A stretch of DNA of 64,000 nucleotides from Marinobacterium nitratireducens (GTDB taxonomy: Bacteria; Pseudomonadota; Gammaproteobacteria; Pseudomonadales; Balneatricaceae): assembly GCF_014645375.1 (NCBI RefSeq), contig NZ_BMLT01000013.1, positions 27,111 to 91,110 of the forward strand. The letters run 5' to 3'. Both the position numbers and the translations under genes were made by a program. Positions within the stretch are counted from its first letter, which is position 1; each line of letters starts with the position of its first letter. Below the pieces are notes generated by a model. The model worked only from the letters and a program-made list of their open reading frames with translations. It ran no database searches and was not told where the DNA came from. Below, piece by piece: positions 1-7,514 of the stretch.

Positions 1-427
1 GTCGATCGCTCGCGGAGCGAGCGCCTGCACAAGCTGCGGTCTGCACGATCCGTAGGAGCCCACTCCGTGGGCGAACCGGTCTGGCACCGCAGTCGATCGC
101 TCGCGGAGCGAGCTCCTACAAAAGGAGGTCGTTGCTGCAGGGAACGTAGGAGCCCACTCCGTGGGCGAACCGGTTTTGCACCGCGGTCGGTCGCTCGCGG
201 AGCGAGCGCCTGCACAAGCTGCGGTCTGCACGATCCGTAGGAGCCCACTCCGTGGGCGAACCGGTCTGGCACCGCGGTCGATCGCACGCGGAGCGAGCGC
301 CTGCACAAGCTGCGGTCTGCACGATCCGTAGGAGCCCACTCCGTGGGCGAACCGGTTTGGCACCGCGGTCGATCGCACGCGTAGCGAGCGCCTACACAAG
401 CCTTGGGTTGTCCGGTTCGTAGGGCAC
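1..427. repeat. Tandem REP/BIME-type repeat array, about 91-bp unit
   Basis: Four near-identical units begin at 51, 145, 236 and 327 (spacing 94, 91, 91), with a partial unit at 1-50 running off the left edge. Each unit carries two dyads: CCCAC-TCC-GTGGG just after CGTAGGAG, and GCTCGC-GGA-GCGAGC about 45 bp later. In the first unit the motifs are arranged head to head (GTAGGAGC ... GCTCCTAC, 52-118), the layout of bacterial interspersed mosaic elements made of a REP and an inverted REP. Unit sequence differences are a few bases only, so the array is recent or homogenised. No coding frame here resembles a protein. Confidence 0.85.
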
Positions 428-440
428 ATGAAGTGCTCTC

Positions 441-920
441 CTACTCGGCGTGGTGTTGATGACCGTTTTGCATGCCTTGCATCGTCGCCATTATCGATTT
501 CACCGGTACATCCAGCTGTAGTCGCTGGCCGTCGGAAAATTCGAGGCTCAGGCCGATGCTGTCTCCCTCGCTGAGCACCCGTGTCAGGCCGATCAGCATC
601 AGATGATCGGCGCCCGGCGCCAGACTGTGCTCGCCGCGGCCCGGAATCTCGATGGCGTCAATCCGGCGCATTTTCAGGACGCCATCCTGTTCGCTGTGGG
701 TGTGCAGCTCGACGACGCCGGCGCTATCGGATGCGGCGTCGATCAGCCTGACGGCTTCGTCCGCATCGTTGCGAATCACCAGGAATGCCGCGCTGTTCGA
801 CTGCCCCGGGGGGACGGCGCGCGCGTAGGCATCGCTCACCGTTACTTCGGCCAGGGCCGGGCCCGCTACGCACAGCAGTGACGCCAGCAACGGTGCGGCA
901 AAACGTGAAAAACTGGGCAT
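441..920 (-). CDS. Periplasmic copper chaperone PCu(A)C
   Basis: A 159-residue PCu(A)C (DUF461) protein, which carries Cu(I) in the periplasm for delivery to the CuA site of cytochrome c oxidase. The full family metal motif H-x10-M-x21-H-x-M is present as H73, M84, H106 and M108. Residues 1-24 form a Sec signal peptide ending ALA before E25. A histidine/methionine tail (QGMQNGHQHHAE) could be an extra copper site. The start at 920 is preferred over an in-frame codon at 1025 because AAGGAA stands just upstream and the signal peptide begins there. The SCO1-type gene immediately upstream in the same direction fits a joint role in oxidase copper loading. Confidence 0.93.
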   Translation of the reverse strand: MPSFSRFAAPLLASLLCVAGPALAEVTVSDAYARAVPPGQSNSAAFLVIRNDADEAVRLIDAASDSAGVVELHTHSEQDGVLKMRRIDAIEIPGRGEHSLAPGADHLMLIGLTRVLSEGDSIGLSLEFSDGQRLQLDVPVKSIMATMQGMQNGHQHHAE

Positions 921-1112
921 ATCGAGTTCCTTTTCGCAGGGTGTTATCCAGTAGCCTGTCGGGCTTAGCCGGTCGTAGCGAGGGAAAGTCTGTTTTGAGT
1001 CAGTGTTTGAGCGCGTTTGCGGCAAATAGTGGTTCTATTTAACAAGAATGCGCTCAAAAAATGGCCTAAATCAGCTGTTCCGCAGTAGATCAGTGTTCAG
1101 TCAGACAGGCTC
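921..1112. promoter_or_regulatory. Spacer between SCO and PCu(A)C genes with a long inverted repeat
   Basis: This 192-bp gap holds no gene. It has a 9-bp perfect inverted repeat, TTTGAGCGC at 1006-1014 and GCGCTCAAA at 1050-1058, separated by 35 bp. It could be an operator pair or a structured 5' leader of the chaperone mRNA. There is no U-run on the correct side for a clear terminator. Confidence 0.3.
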
Positions 1113-1718
1113 CTATAGCAACAGACGAAGTTTAGCGCTCAGCTCGTCGGGGGTGATGTTGTGACTGAGTACTTCCGCGAGGCTGCCGTCGGGCGCGATC
1201 AGGTACAGTCTCGAGCTGTGGTCCACGGCGTAGCCGAGTGCGGAGTTGTCCAGTTCGGCAATGCGGTAGTAGGCGCCATACTGACGGACGACCTGGTCTA
1301 TCTGCTCGCGGGTGCCGGTCAGGCCCACCAGGTTGGGGTGAAAGAAGGCGCTGTATTCGGCCAGTTTCTCGGGGCTGTCCCGTTCAGGGTCGACGCTGAT
1401 GAAAATACCGCGCACGCGGGCCTGTTCGTCGTCCGAGAGTCGCCGGAAGCCCTGTGTCATGACCGCCAGCGAGGTGGGGCAGACATCGGGACAGGAGGCA
1501 TAGCCGATGTACATCACCACCGGGTGACCGCGAAAGTCGGCCAGCGACACGGGGCCCGAGCTCGACTGCAACTGGAAGTCGCCCCCCAGGCGCACAGCGC
1601 CGAGCGACGGGGCGTCGGCGCTGCCGGGGCGCAGCAGAAAGGCGGCGGTCATGCCTGCCATCAGAAAGGCGGTGAGTACCAGCAGGATGCGCAACGTCTT
1701 GAGCGGACTGCCTTTCAT
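1113..1718 (-). CDS. SCO1/SenC-family copper/thiol protein
   Basis: A 201-residue SCO1/SenC/PrrC protein, a membrane-anchored thioredoxin-fold factor that inserts copper into, or reduces, the CuA centre of cytochrome oxidase. The redox/copper motif CPDVCP gives C76 and C80, and the third ligand is H167 in the VDHSS segment. Residues 9-30 form a single N-terminal membrane anchor. Length is normal for the family. Its start codon overlaps the stop of the upstream small-protein gene by 4 bp (ATGA), which implies translational coupling. With the downstream PCu(A)C gene it makes a copper-delivery pair. Confidence 0.93.
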   Translation of the reverse strand: MKGSPLKTLRILLVLTAFLMAGMTAAFLLRPGSADAPSLGAVRLGGDFQLQSSSGPVSLADFRGHPVVMYIGYASCPDVCPTSLAVMTQGFRRLSDDEQARVRGIFISVDPERDSPEKLAEYSAFFHPNLVGLTGTREQIDQVVRQYGAYYRIAELDNSALGYAVDHSSRLYLIAPDGSLAEVLSHNITPDELSAKLRLLL

Positions 1719-2182
1719 CGCGCGCTGAACTCGAAAAGCACGTCGAGGCTGTCGCTCTGGCCTGTTACCTGCACCCGGGCCTGCCAGACCATTTCGCCGG
1801 TGCTGCAGATTGCCAGCTCTCCGGTACCGCGCCAGAGGCCCGGATCGGATGTTACAGGTTGCAGCTGCACTTCGTTGATTCCCATGTACATTTCCTTTCC
1901 TTCCAGCCGGATGCTGACGGCTTGGGTATCCATTCCGGTGGTACGCACGCGAAACTCCAGCGGTTCAAGCGCGCGCACCTGACGCGGTGCCAGTTCGAGT
2001 TCCAGGCTGTGGGCCCCGAGTTCCACGCGGCAAGGCCCCAGGCCCAGATCGCAGTGGTCTGCCCTGAGCTGATCGGCGGGCGGGGGGGCCTGCAGCCAGC
2101 GCGGAAGCAGCCAGACGGAGGCGATCAGCACCAGGATCAGGGCGGGGATCGCCAGCCATTGCACGATTGATTTCAGGGGCAT
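1715..2182 (-). CDS. Membrane-anchored protein of the copper cluster, function unknown
   Basis: A 155-residue protein not matched to a named family. Residues about 6-28 are a single hydrophobic anchor; the rest is a predicted extracytoplasmic beta-rich domain with three cysteines and a methionine-containing KEMYMG stretch. Its layout (one anchor, small beta domain, next to SCO1) resembles accessory proteins of oxidase assembly such as FixH/YtkA-like domains, but this is inference. ATG 2182 is chosen over TTG 2188 because GAGG is correctly spaced from it. It overlaps the SCO gene by 4 bp and is surely co-expressed with it. Confidence 0.75.
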   Translation of the reverse strand: MPLKSIVQWLAIPALILVLIASVWLLPRWLQAPPPADQLRADHCDLGLGPCRVELGAHSLELELAPRQVRALEPLEFRVRTTGMDTQAVSIRLEGKEMYMGINEVQLQPVTSDPGLWRGTGELAICSTGEMVWQARVQVTGQSDSLDVLFEFSAR

Positions 2183-2254
2183 ATCCAACCTCGTCGCGAC
2201 ATTCTAGATCAGTGGCGGGTGACGGTTAATGCGTCCTATTGTCGCACCCGCCGT

Positions 2255-3274
2255 TCAGTCCGCGCCGGTCGGTGACTGTTGGCTATCGCCCTCGAGGCAG
2301 TCGAGCAGCAGCGCTTCGATGGCGTCCCAGTCACGGGCGTCGCGGCTGATGATTTCCAGCCTCGAGTCGCGGCGCCAGGCCAGCTTGTCGATACTGGCGT
2401 CATCCAGCGCCCGGTTGTAGAACAGCCAGACATAGCCAATGCGAAAAGCGCCCTTGATGCGGACCGCGCCATCGAGTCCGTTGAGGCAGGCTTCAAGGCG
2501 GTCGTAATCGAACACGTCGTCACGATGGAACACCCAGCCGCAGCTGACGAAATCGGCGCCGGCGCCGGTTCTGCGCACCGGCTTGCCGGGCTCCGGCAAC
2601 ATCAGGTTCTGGGCGGGCGCCGGGCTGTCGAAGGCGTCGTGACTGCCCGGGAACTGTGCGGCCAGGGTGTCGTTGCGGACCAGGTCGAGCAGTGCGCTGT
2701 CGAAGCGGCCCTGCTCGGCGGTCGCAACCAGCTGTTTGGGCGGGAACAGCCCGGCCAGTCCCGACTGCGCCTGCCCGACCTGGTCCGGCGAGGCCAGATC
2801 GAGCTTGTTCAGCAGCACGATATCGGCGAGGTTGAGCTGGTCCTGGAAGGTTTCGTGACCCGTGACTCGCGGGTCGTCCAGCAGGCGCGGATCAAGCAGG
2901 CAGATCACCGCCCGCAGGTCCAGCACATCGCGAAAACTGTCGCCCTGGAGGGTATCGATAATGCCCTCCGGGTGACCGAGGCCGGTCGGCTCTATGATCA
3001 GGCGATCGGGTTTGGCGGTTCGGATCAGGGTCGCAAGTCCCGCCCTGAGCATCGGTCCGAGGGCGCAGCAGATACAGCCGCCGGCGAGCTCCTTGATCTG
3101 GACGTCGTCAGAGTCCGCCATGGCTGCCTGGTCGACGCCGATCTGGCCGAACTCGTTGACCAGTACCGCCCAGCGTTCGGATTCCGGCTTCTGCTTCAGT
3201 AGCGCATTGATGGCGGTGGTCTTTCCGACCCCGAGAAAGCCGGTGATGATGTTGACGGGGATCCGGTTCGGCAT
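2255..3274 (-). CDS. COG0523 (CobW/ZNG1-type) metallochaperone GTPase
   Basis: A 339-residue G3E GTPase of the CobW/COG0523 family, which moves metal ions (zinc or cobalt) to client proteins at the cost of GTP. Visible are the P-loop GVGKTT (15-20), the family metal motif GGCICC (C67, C69, C70), IIEPTGLG as switch II/Walker B region and the base-specificity motif NKLD. A CobW C-terminal domain follows from about residue 225. AGGAGA lies 8 nt before the start. The upstream permease gene ends only 3 bp before this start. The client metal cannot be read from sequence; nearby copper genes and the absence of cobalamin genes argue against a cobalamin-specific CobW. Confidence 0.9.
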   Translation of the reverse strand: MPNRIPVNIITGFLGVGKTTAINALLKQKPESERWAVLVNEFGQIGVDQAAMADSDDVQIKELAGGCICCALGPMLRAGLATLIRTAKPDRLIIEPTGLGHPEGIIDTLQGDSFRDVLDLRAVICLLDPRLLDDPRVTGHETFQDQLNLADIVLLNKLDLASPDQVGQAQSGLAGLFPPKQLVATAEQGRFDSALLDLVRNDTLAAQFPGSHDAFDSPAPAQNLMLPEPGKPVRRTGAGADFVSCGWVFHRDDVFDYDRLEACLNGLDGAVRIKGAFRIGYVWLFYNRALDDASIDKLAWRRDSRLEIISRDARDWDAIEALLLDCLEGDSQQSPTGAD

Positions 3275-3277
3275 CGT

Positions 3278-4189
3278 TCAAGTCTCCTGTGTTCTGTGGC
3301 CTGCGCGCTCTGGAGCCGGCCGGCGCGATGGCAGCTGTGCCAGCAGCATGCCGGCGAGCATCAGTGCGCAGCCGAGCAGGCTGCGCAGGCTCAGTGTTTC
3401 CTGCAGCAGCAGCCAGCCGCCCAGCACCGCGAAAACCGCTTCCAGACTCATGATGATGGCAGCGTGCGCCGCCGGCGTATGTCGCTGGGCGTAGACCTGC
3501 AGTGTATAGGCGACGCCGACCGACAACAGACCGGCGTAGGCGATCGGCTCCCAGGCCAGCATCAGGTTGTGGATGTTGAAACTGTCGGCTTCGAACAGCA
3601 GGGCGCAGACCAGGCAGAGCAGGGCGCAGACGCCAAACTGCACGATCGACAGCCGCAGGCCGTCCAGGTTAGGTGCCAGGCGTCCGATGACCAGCACGTG
3701 AGCCGCCCAGAAAGCGGCGCCGACCAGCTCGAGCAGGTCGCCACGATTGATCTGCATGGCCTCGTTGATACTGAGCAGGTAAAGCCCGCCAAGCGCCAGA
3801 ACGCAGCCGGCCCAGATGCCGCGGCTTACCGCCTGGCCCATCAGCCAGGCGGCCAGCGGAACCAGCACGATATAGAGGCCGGTAATGAAGCCTGCGTTGC
3901 CCGCAGTGGTGAACTGCAACCCCACCTGCTGCAGCGAGGCGCCGCAGAAAAGCACCGAACCTGCCAACAGACCTCCACGCAGCAGACCGCAGGGGCGGGC
4001 CTGGCCCGCCCGGGCACGAAATACCAGTGTCAGCGGCAGCAGCGACACGGCCCCGAGGGCGAAACGGGCGGCATTGAATCCAAAAGGCCCCAGATGGTCC
4101 ATGCCGACCCGCTGGGCGACGAAAGCAAGTCCCCAGATGGCTGCGACCAGCAGCAGGATCAGGTTGGCTTTGAGTCGGTTTCCAGGCAT
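3278..4189 (-). CDS. EamA/DMT-superfamily permease
   Basis: A 303-residue inner-membrane protein with about ten hydrophobic helices and two EamA repeats, the second starting near residue 160. Such drug/metabolite transporters export amino acids, metabolites or drugs, and the substrate is not predictable here. The N-terminal hydrophobic stretch AAIWGLAFV and the proline/glycine-rich segment NAGFITGLYIVLVPL are typical of the family. GGAG precedes ATG 4189. It is the first gene of a minus-strand unit with the COG0523 GTPase, only 3 bp apart. Confidence 0.88.
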   Translation of the reverse strand: MPGNRLKANLILLLVAAIWGLAFVAQRVGMDHLGPFGFNAARFALGAVSLLPLTLVFRARAGQARPCGLLRGGLLAGSVLFCGASLQQVGLQFTTAGNAGFITGLYIVLVPLAAWLMGQAVSRGIWAGCVLALGGLYLLSINEAMQINRGDLLELVGAAFWAAHVLVIGRLAPNLDGLRLSIVQFGVCALLCLVCALLFEADSFNIHNLMLAWEPIAYAGLLSVGVAYTLQVYAQRHTPAAHAAIIMSLEAVFAVLGGWLLLQETLSLRSLLGCALMLAGMLLAQLPSRRPAPERAGHRTQET

Positions 4190-4520
4190 TGATGGCTCCG
4201 TCGGGACTGGCGCTTGGTGGCGGGTTTTGAAAAATAGGGCGTAAGGGTAAAGTGCTGTGACGGCAAGGTACAGTCCTTGCTTGGCACTTGGTGAATTAGT
4301 TGCGTGGTGCCGGGTGGATTAATAGGTCCCGATCCGTTCCGATTGCCAGTTTTTGGCCCGAAAATGCTATTGTGCGGCTGCAAGATGGCGGGGAAGCGCT
4401 TATAGTTCTAGGTACAACATAGGGATCCCGGCGACCGGGCGTGTTGTTGTCGGCCGTCACTGTGACCACCCAGTCGTTATGGACCGGGTGCCGAGTGTAG
4501 CCTGGGATTGGATGGGGTAG
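4190..4520. promoter_or_regulatory. Divergent intergenic region between permease and GGDEF-EAL genes
   Basis: This 331-bp region separates two divergent genes and must hold promoters for both. A possible plus-strand sigma-70 site is TTGCCA (4343-4348) with GCTATT 17 bp later (4366-4371); the match is weak. No other motif stands out. Confidence 0.3.
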
Positions 4521-7169
4521 ATGACCGATAGTATCAAGCCGCTACGTCTGCTGATCGCTCTGCTGTCATTGCTGATGCTGTTGTCGGTCCTGGGTTTTGG
4601 CTGGTTCAGCTGGCAGGACGTTCGCCAGGATGTCACCCGGGAGCTGCATCAGCAGAACAGCGACTTCATCGAGCAGACAGAAGCCTTTTTCCGCCATCAG
4701 GAGCAACTGCTGCTGTCGGCGATGCAGCCGTTGGTGCGCGACAACAAGCTTCGCCGATCGGAGCTTCAGGCTGCGCTCGACAAACTGTCGGGTGCGGTTC
4801 CCGAGCTGCAGTCGCTGGCCGTGCTCGATCGTCGCGGCGAACTGCTGCTCTCGGTCGGCGGCTATGTGCCCGATAACGTGGCCTCACTTTCCTCCGATGC
4901 GCTGACCCAAGCCCGGTATACCGGTCAGCTTAAACTCGGCTCGCTATATCGTTCGGACAGTCGGGAGCCAACTCTGCTGCCCGCCTTCGTGGCCTTGCAT
5001 GACGACGCCGGCAGTTTGCTGGCGTTCGTCGTGGCGGGTTACCGTATCAGCGGCGACGATTCGATCTGGAGCTCGCTGCGCACGCCCGAGGGAGCTGGGC
5101 TCTGGCTGCTTGGCGACGACGGCAGGGCCCGCTTTGCGCACCCGATGACCGGCGGCCTGCTGCGCAATATCATCGACTGGAAACTGGATGCGCTGGAACT
5201 CGGCGAACTGATGGAGCGCGGGGCCTACGGTCCCAGCGGCGAAGTCTTTCGCCTGACGCTCGGTGGCGAACCGCTGGTGGTGCAGGCGCAGCTGTTGCCG
5301 CAGCACCAGTTCGTGTCGGTTGCCTTCATGCCGCTGAGCCGGCAGTTCTGGCTCTGGACCGGCAAGGTGCAGTCGGTGGGTCTGTTGCTGGCGCTGTTCC
5401 TGTTGATTTCGTTTCTGGTGTACCGGCTGGTGTCGCTCGCCAATACACGCCTGGAGAATGCGCGTCAGCTGGCCGAGGGCAATCTTTCCAAGCTCTCTCA
5501 GGCGATCGAGCAGAGCCAGGACAGCGTGGTGGTAACGGACAGCAGCTGGTGCATCGAGTACGCCAACCGGCGTTTCGAGGGTGACGTCAAACAGGACGAA
5601 TCCCGCCTCAAGGGCGTGCCGGTGACCAACTTCGCCCCCCACGACATGCTGCGTCATGACCTGCTGCAGATTCAGAACAAGGTTGCCGAGACCGGCAGCT
5701 GGTACGGCGAGCGCCGGCGCGAGGGCACCGACCAGTGGTACGAATTCTCGATCTCGGCGGTCGAGAGCCCCGGAATTGAAGAGTCCAGTTTCATCCTCAT
5801 CGCCCAGGATATCAGCGAGCGCAAGAGCGCCGAGGCGCGCCTGTACCAGCAGGCCAACTTCGATTCCCTTACCGGGCTGCCGAATCGCCGTCGTGCCAGC
5901 GAAGTGATCTCCGGCTCGGTGGATCAGGCCTGGTCGCAGAAAGGTCAGCTGGCGGTGCTGTACCTGGACCTCGACAACTTCAAGACCATCAACGATACCT
6001 CCGGTCACCTGTTCGGCGATCAGGTGCTGATTCAGGTGGCGGACCGGCTGCAGAAGGTCGTCGACGATTATGGCCACCTGGCCCATATGAGCGGCGATGA
6101 ATTCCTGATTCATTTTCGCTTCAACGAGGTTTCCGAGGTCGAGTCTGTTGCCGCCAGCATCATTGCGGCTTTCCGTGAACCGCTGTTGCTGCAGGGCAAG
6201 AACCTCAACATGTCCACCAGTGTCGGTATCGCGCGTTACCCGGTGGACAGTCCCGACGTTCAGGGCCTGATCCGCGACGCCGATATCGCGCTGTACGAGT
6301 CCAAGCGTCGCGGCCGCAATCGCTTCACCTTCTTCGACGCCGAACTGGACAAGCGCATGAAGCGCAAGCTGGAGATCGAGAACCAGCTGCCCAGTGCGCT
6401 CAACTCCGGTGAGCTCTATATGGTCTATCAGACCAAGAACCGCATCGGTACCGGTGAAGTGGTGGGCTTCGAGGCGCTGATGCGCATGAACTGCAAGGTG
6501 CTCGGGCGGGTCGGTCCGGACGAGTTCATCGAGGTTGCCGAAGAGACCGGATTTATCGAGGCGATGGGGCGTTTCGCGCTGATGCGTGGCTGCGAAGACC
6601 TGGCGCGACTGCAGAAACTCAGCGGCAAGCCGCTGACGATGGCGATCAACATGTCGGTGCGACAGCTGGGCAGTGACGACATAGTCGGCCACGTACGGGA
6701 GGCGATCGAATACTCCGGTATCGATCCCGCCACCCTGGAGCTCGAGATCACAGAAACGCTGCTGGCTGAAAACGTCGAGGTGATCATGCCGCGGCTGGAC
6801 AAGCTGCGCGCGCTGGGTCTGTCGCTGACCATCGATGACTTCGGTACCGGCTACAGCTCGATGGCCTACCTGACCCGTTTCCCGGTTTCGACGCTGAAGA
6901 TCGACAAGTGTTTCGTCAACGATATGGCCACCAGTCACAATGACGCGACGGTCGCCCGCACCATTATCCAGATGGCCCACGCGCTGGAGCTTAAGGTGGT
7001 GGCCGAGGGCATAGAGGATGAGTCCCAGTGGCGCATGCTGCGTCGGTTCGGCTGCGATATCGGCCAGGGTTACCTGTTCTCGCGGCCCATCCCCCTCGAG
7101 GACGTCTGTGTCCTGCTGGAAACCACCGCCAATATCCCGCTGCTGCAGCCGGCCAGTGAGCAGAGCTGA
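4521..7169 (+). CDS. Membrane-bound PAS-GGDEF-EAL cyclic-di-GMP protein
   Basis: An 882-residue dual-domain c-di-GMP enzyme. The order is: membrane helix 1 (about 8-28), periplasmic sensor region (about 30-280), helix 2 (about 282-302), PAS-like domain (about 325-440), GGDEF domain (about 445-605), EAL domain (about 625-870). The GGDEF signature reads SGDEF (near residue 524); such variants can still be active. The EAL domain keeps its catalytic set: EAL (near 651), the Asn in AINMS, EITE, DDFGTG, KIDK, VAEGIE and GYLFSRP. Phosphodiesterase activity is therefore the safer prediction, with GTP sensing or synthesis by the GGDEF half. It stands alone on the plus strand. Confidence 0.93.
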   Translation: MTDSIKPLRLLIALLSLLMLLSVLGFGWFSWQDVRQDVTRELHQQNSDFIEQTEAFFRHQEQLLLSAMQPLVRDNKLRRSELQAALDKLSGAVPELQSLAVLDRRGELLLSVGGYVPDNVASLSSDALTQARYTGQLKLGSLYRSDSREPTLLPAFVALHDDAGSLLAFVVAGYRISGDDSIWSSLRTPEGAGLWLLGDDGRARFAHPMTGGLLRNIIDWKLDALELGELMERGAYGPSGEVFRLTLGGEPLVVQAQLLPQHQFVSVAFMPLSRQFWLWTGKVQSVGLLLALFLLISFLVYRLVSLANTRLENARQLAEGNLSKLSQAIEQSQDSVVVTDSSWCIEYANRRFEGDVKQDESRLKGVPVTNFAPHDMLRHDLLQIQNKVAETGSWYGERRREGTDQWYEFSISAVESPGIEESSFILIAQDISERKSAEARLYQQANFDSLTGLPNRRRASEVISGSVDQAWSQKGQLAVLYLDLDNFKTINDTSGHLFGDQVLIQVADRLQKVVDDYGHLAHMSGDEFLIHFRFNEVSEVESVAASIIAAFREPLLLQGKNLNMSTSVGIARYPVDSPDVQGLIRDADIALYESKRRGRNRFTFFDAELDKRMKRKLEIENQLPSALNSGELYMVYQTKNRIGTGEVVGFEALMRMNCKVLGRVGPDEFIEVAEETGFIEAMGRFALMRGCEDLARLQKLSGKPLTMAINMSVRQLGSDDIVGHVREAIEYSGIDPATLELEITETLLAENVEVIMPRLDKLRALGLSLTIDDFGTGYSSMAYLTRFPVSTLKIDKCFVNDMATSHNDATVARTIIQMAHALELKVVAEGIEDESQWRMLRRFGCDIGQGYLFSRPIPLEDVCVLLETTANIPLLQPASEQS

Positions 7170-7242
7170 TGGAGCCGTTCCATTCGCGGCGGGGCGTCAC
7201 TCCCACGGTTCAAATCATAGCGCGCGGCTAGCTGATACCGTT

Positions 7243-7497
7243 GTAGGAGCTCACTCCGTGAGCGATCAAGCACGGTGCCAGTCCGTCCCACGGAGTGGGC
7301 GCCTGCGACAGGCAGAGTGCCACCCGATACAAACCTCGTCCCGCGGTGAAGCCAACCGCCGTGCAATCCCAGGCCTGTTCCCGACGGGGCGTCGGTCCTA
7401 CGGTGCTTCGGATGACGCGTAGGAGGCGCGCCCAGCGGCGAACTGGGCCTCGGTGCAATTCCTGGCGACTGTGCCCGGCGAGGCGCCGGTCCTACGG
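7243..7497. repeat. Cluster of diverged REP elements
   Basis: The 345-bp gap between the GGDEF-EAL gene and the convergent nasA gene contains several REP-type dyads related to those at 1-427: GTAGGAGCTCACTCCGTGAG at 7243, CCCACGGAGTGGGCGCCTG near 7284, GTCGGTCCTACGG near 7389, GTAGGAGGCGCGCCCAGC near 7420 and GCGCCGGTCCTACGG near 7483. The opposed orientations form BIME-like pairs. Such elements often sit at 3' ends of convergent genes. Confidence 0.7.
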
Positions 7498-7514
7498 CAA
7501 TCCTGCCTGACCGG

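Noticed and set aside
4944-6980. A 678-residue minus-strand open frame
   Set aside because: Antisense to the GGDEF-EAL gene, with histidine/glutamine-rich composition typical of a shadow of GC-rich coding DNA.
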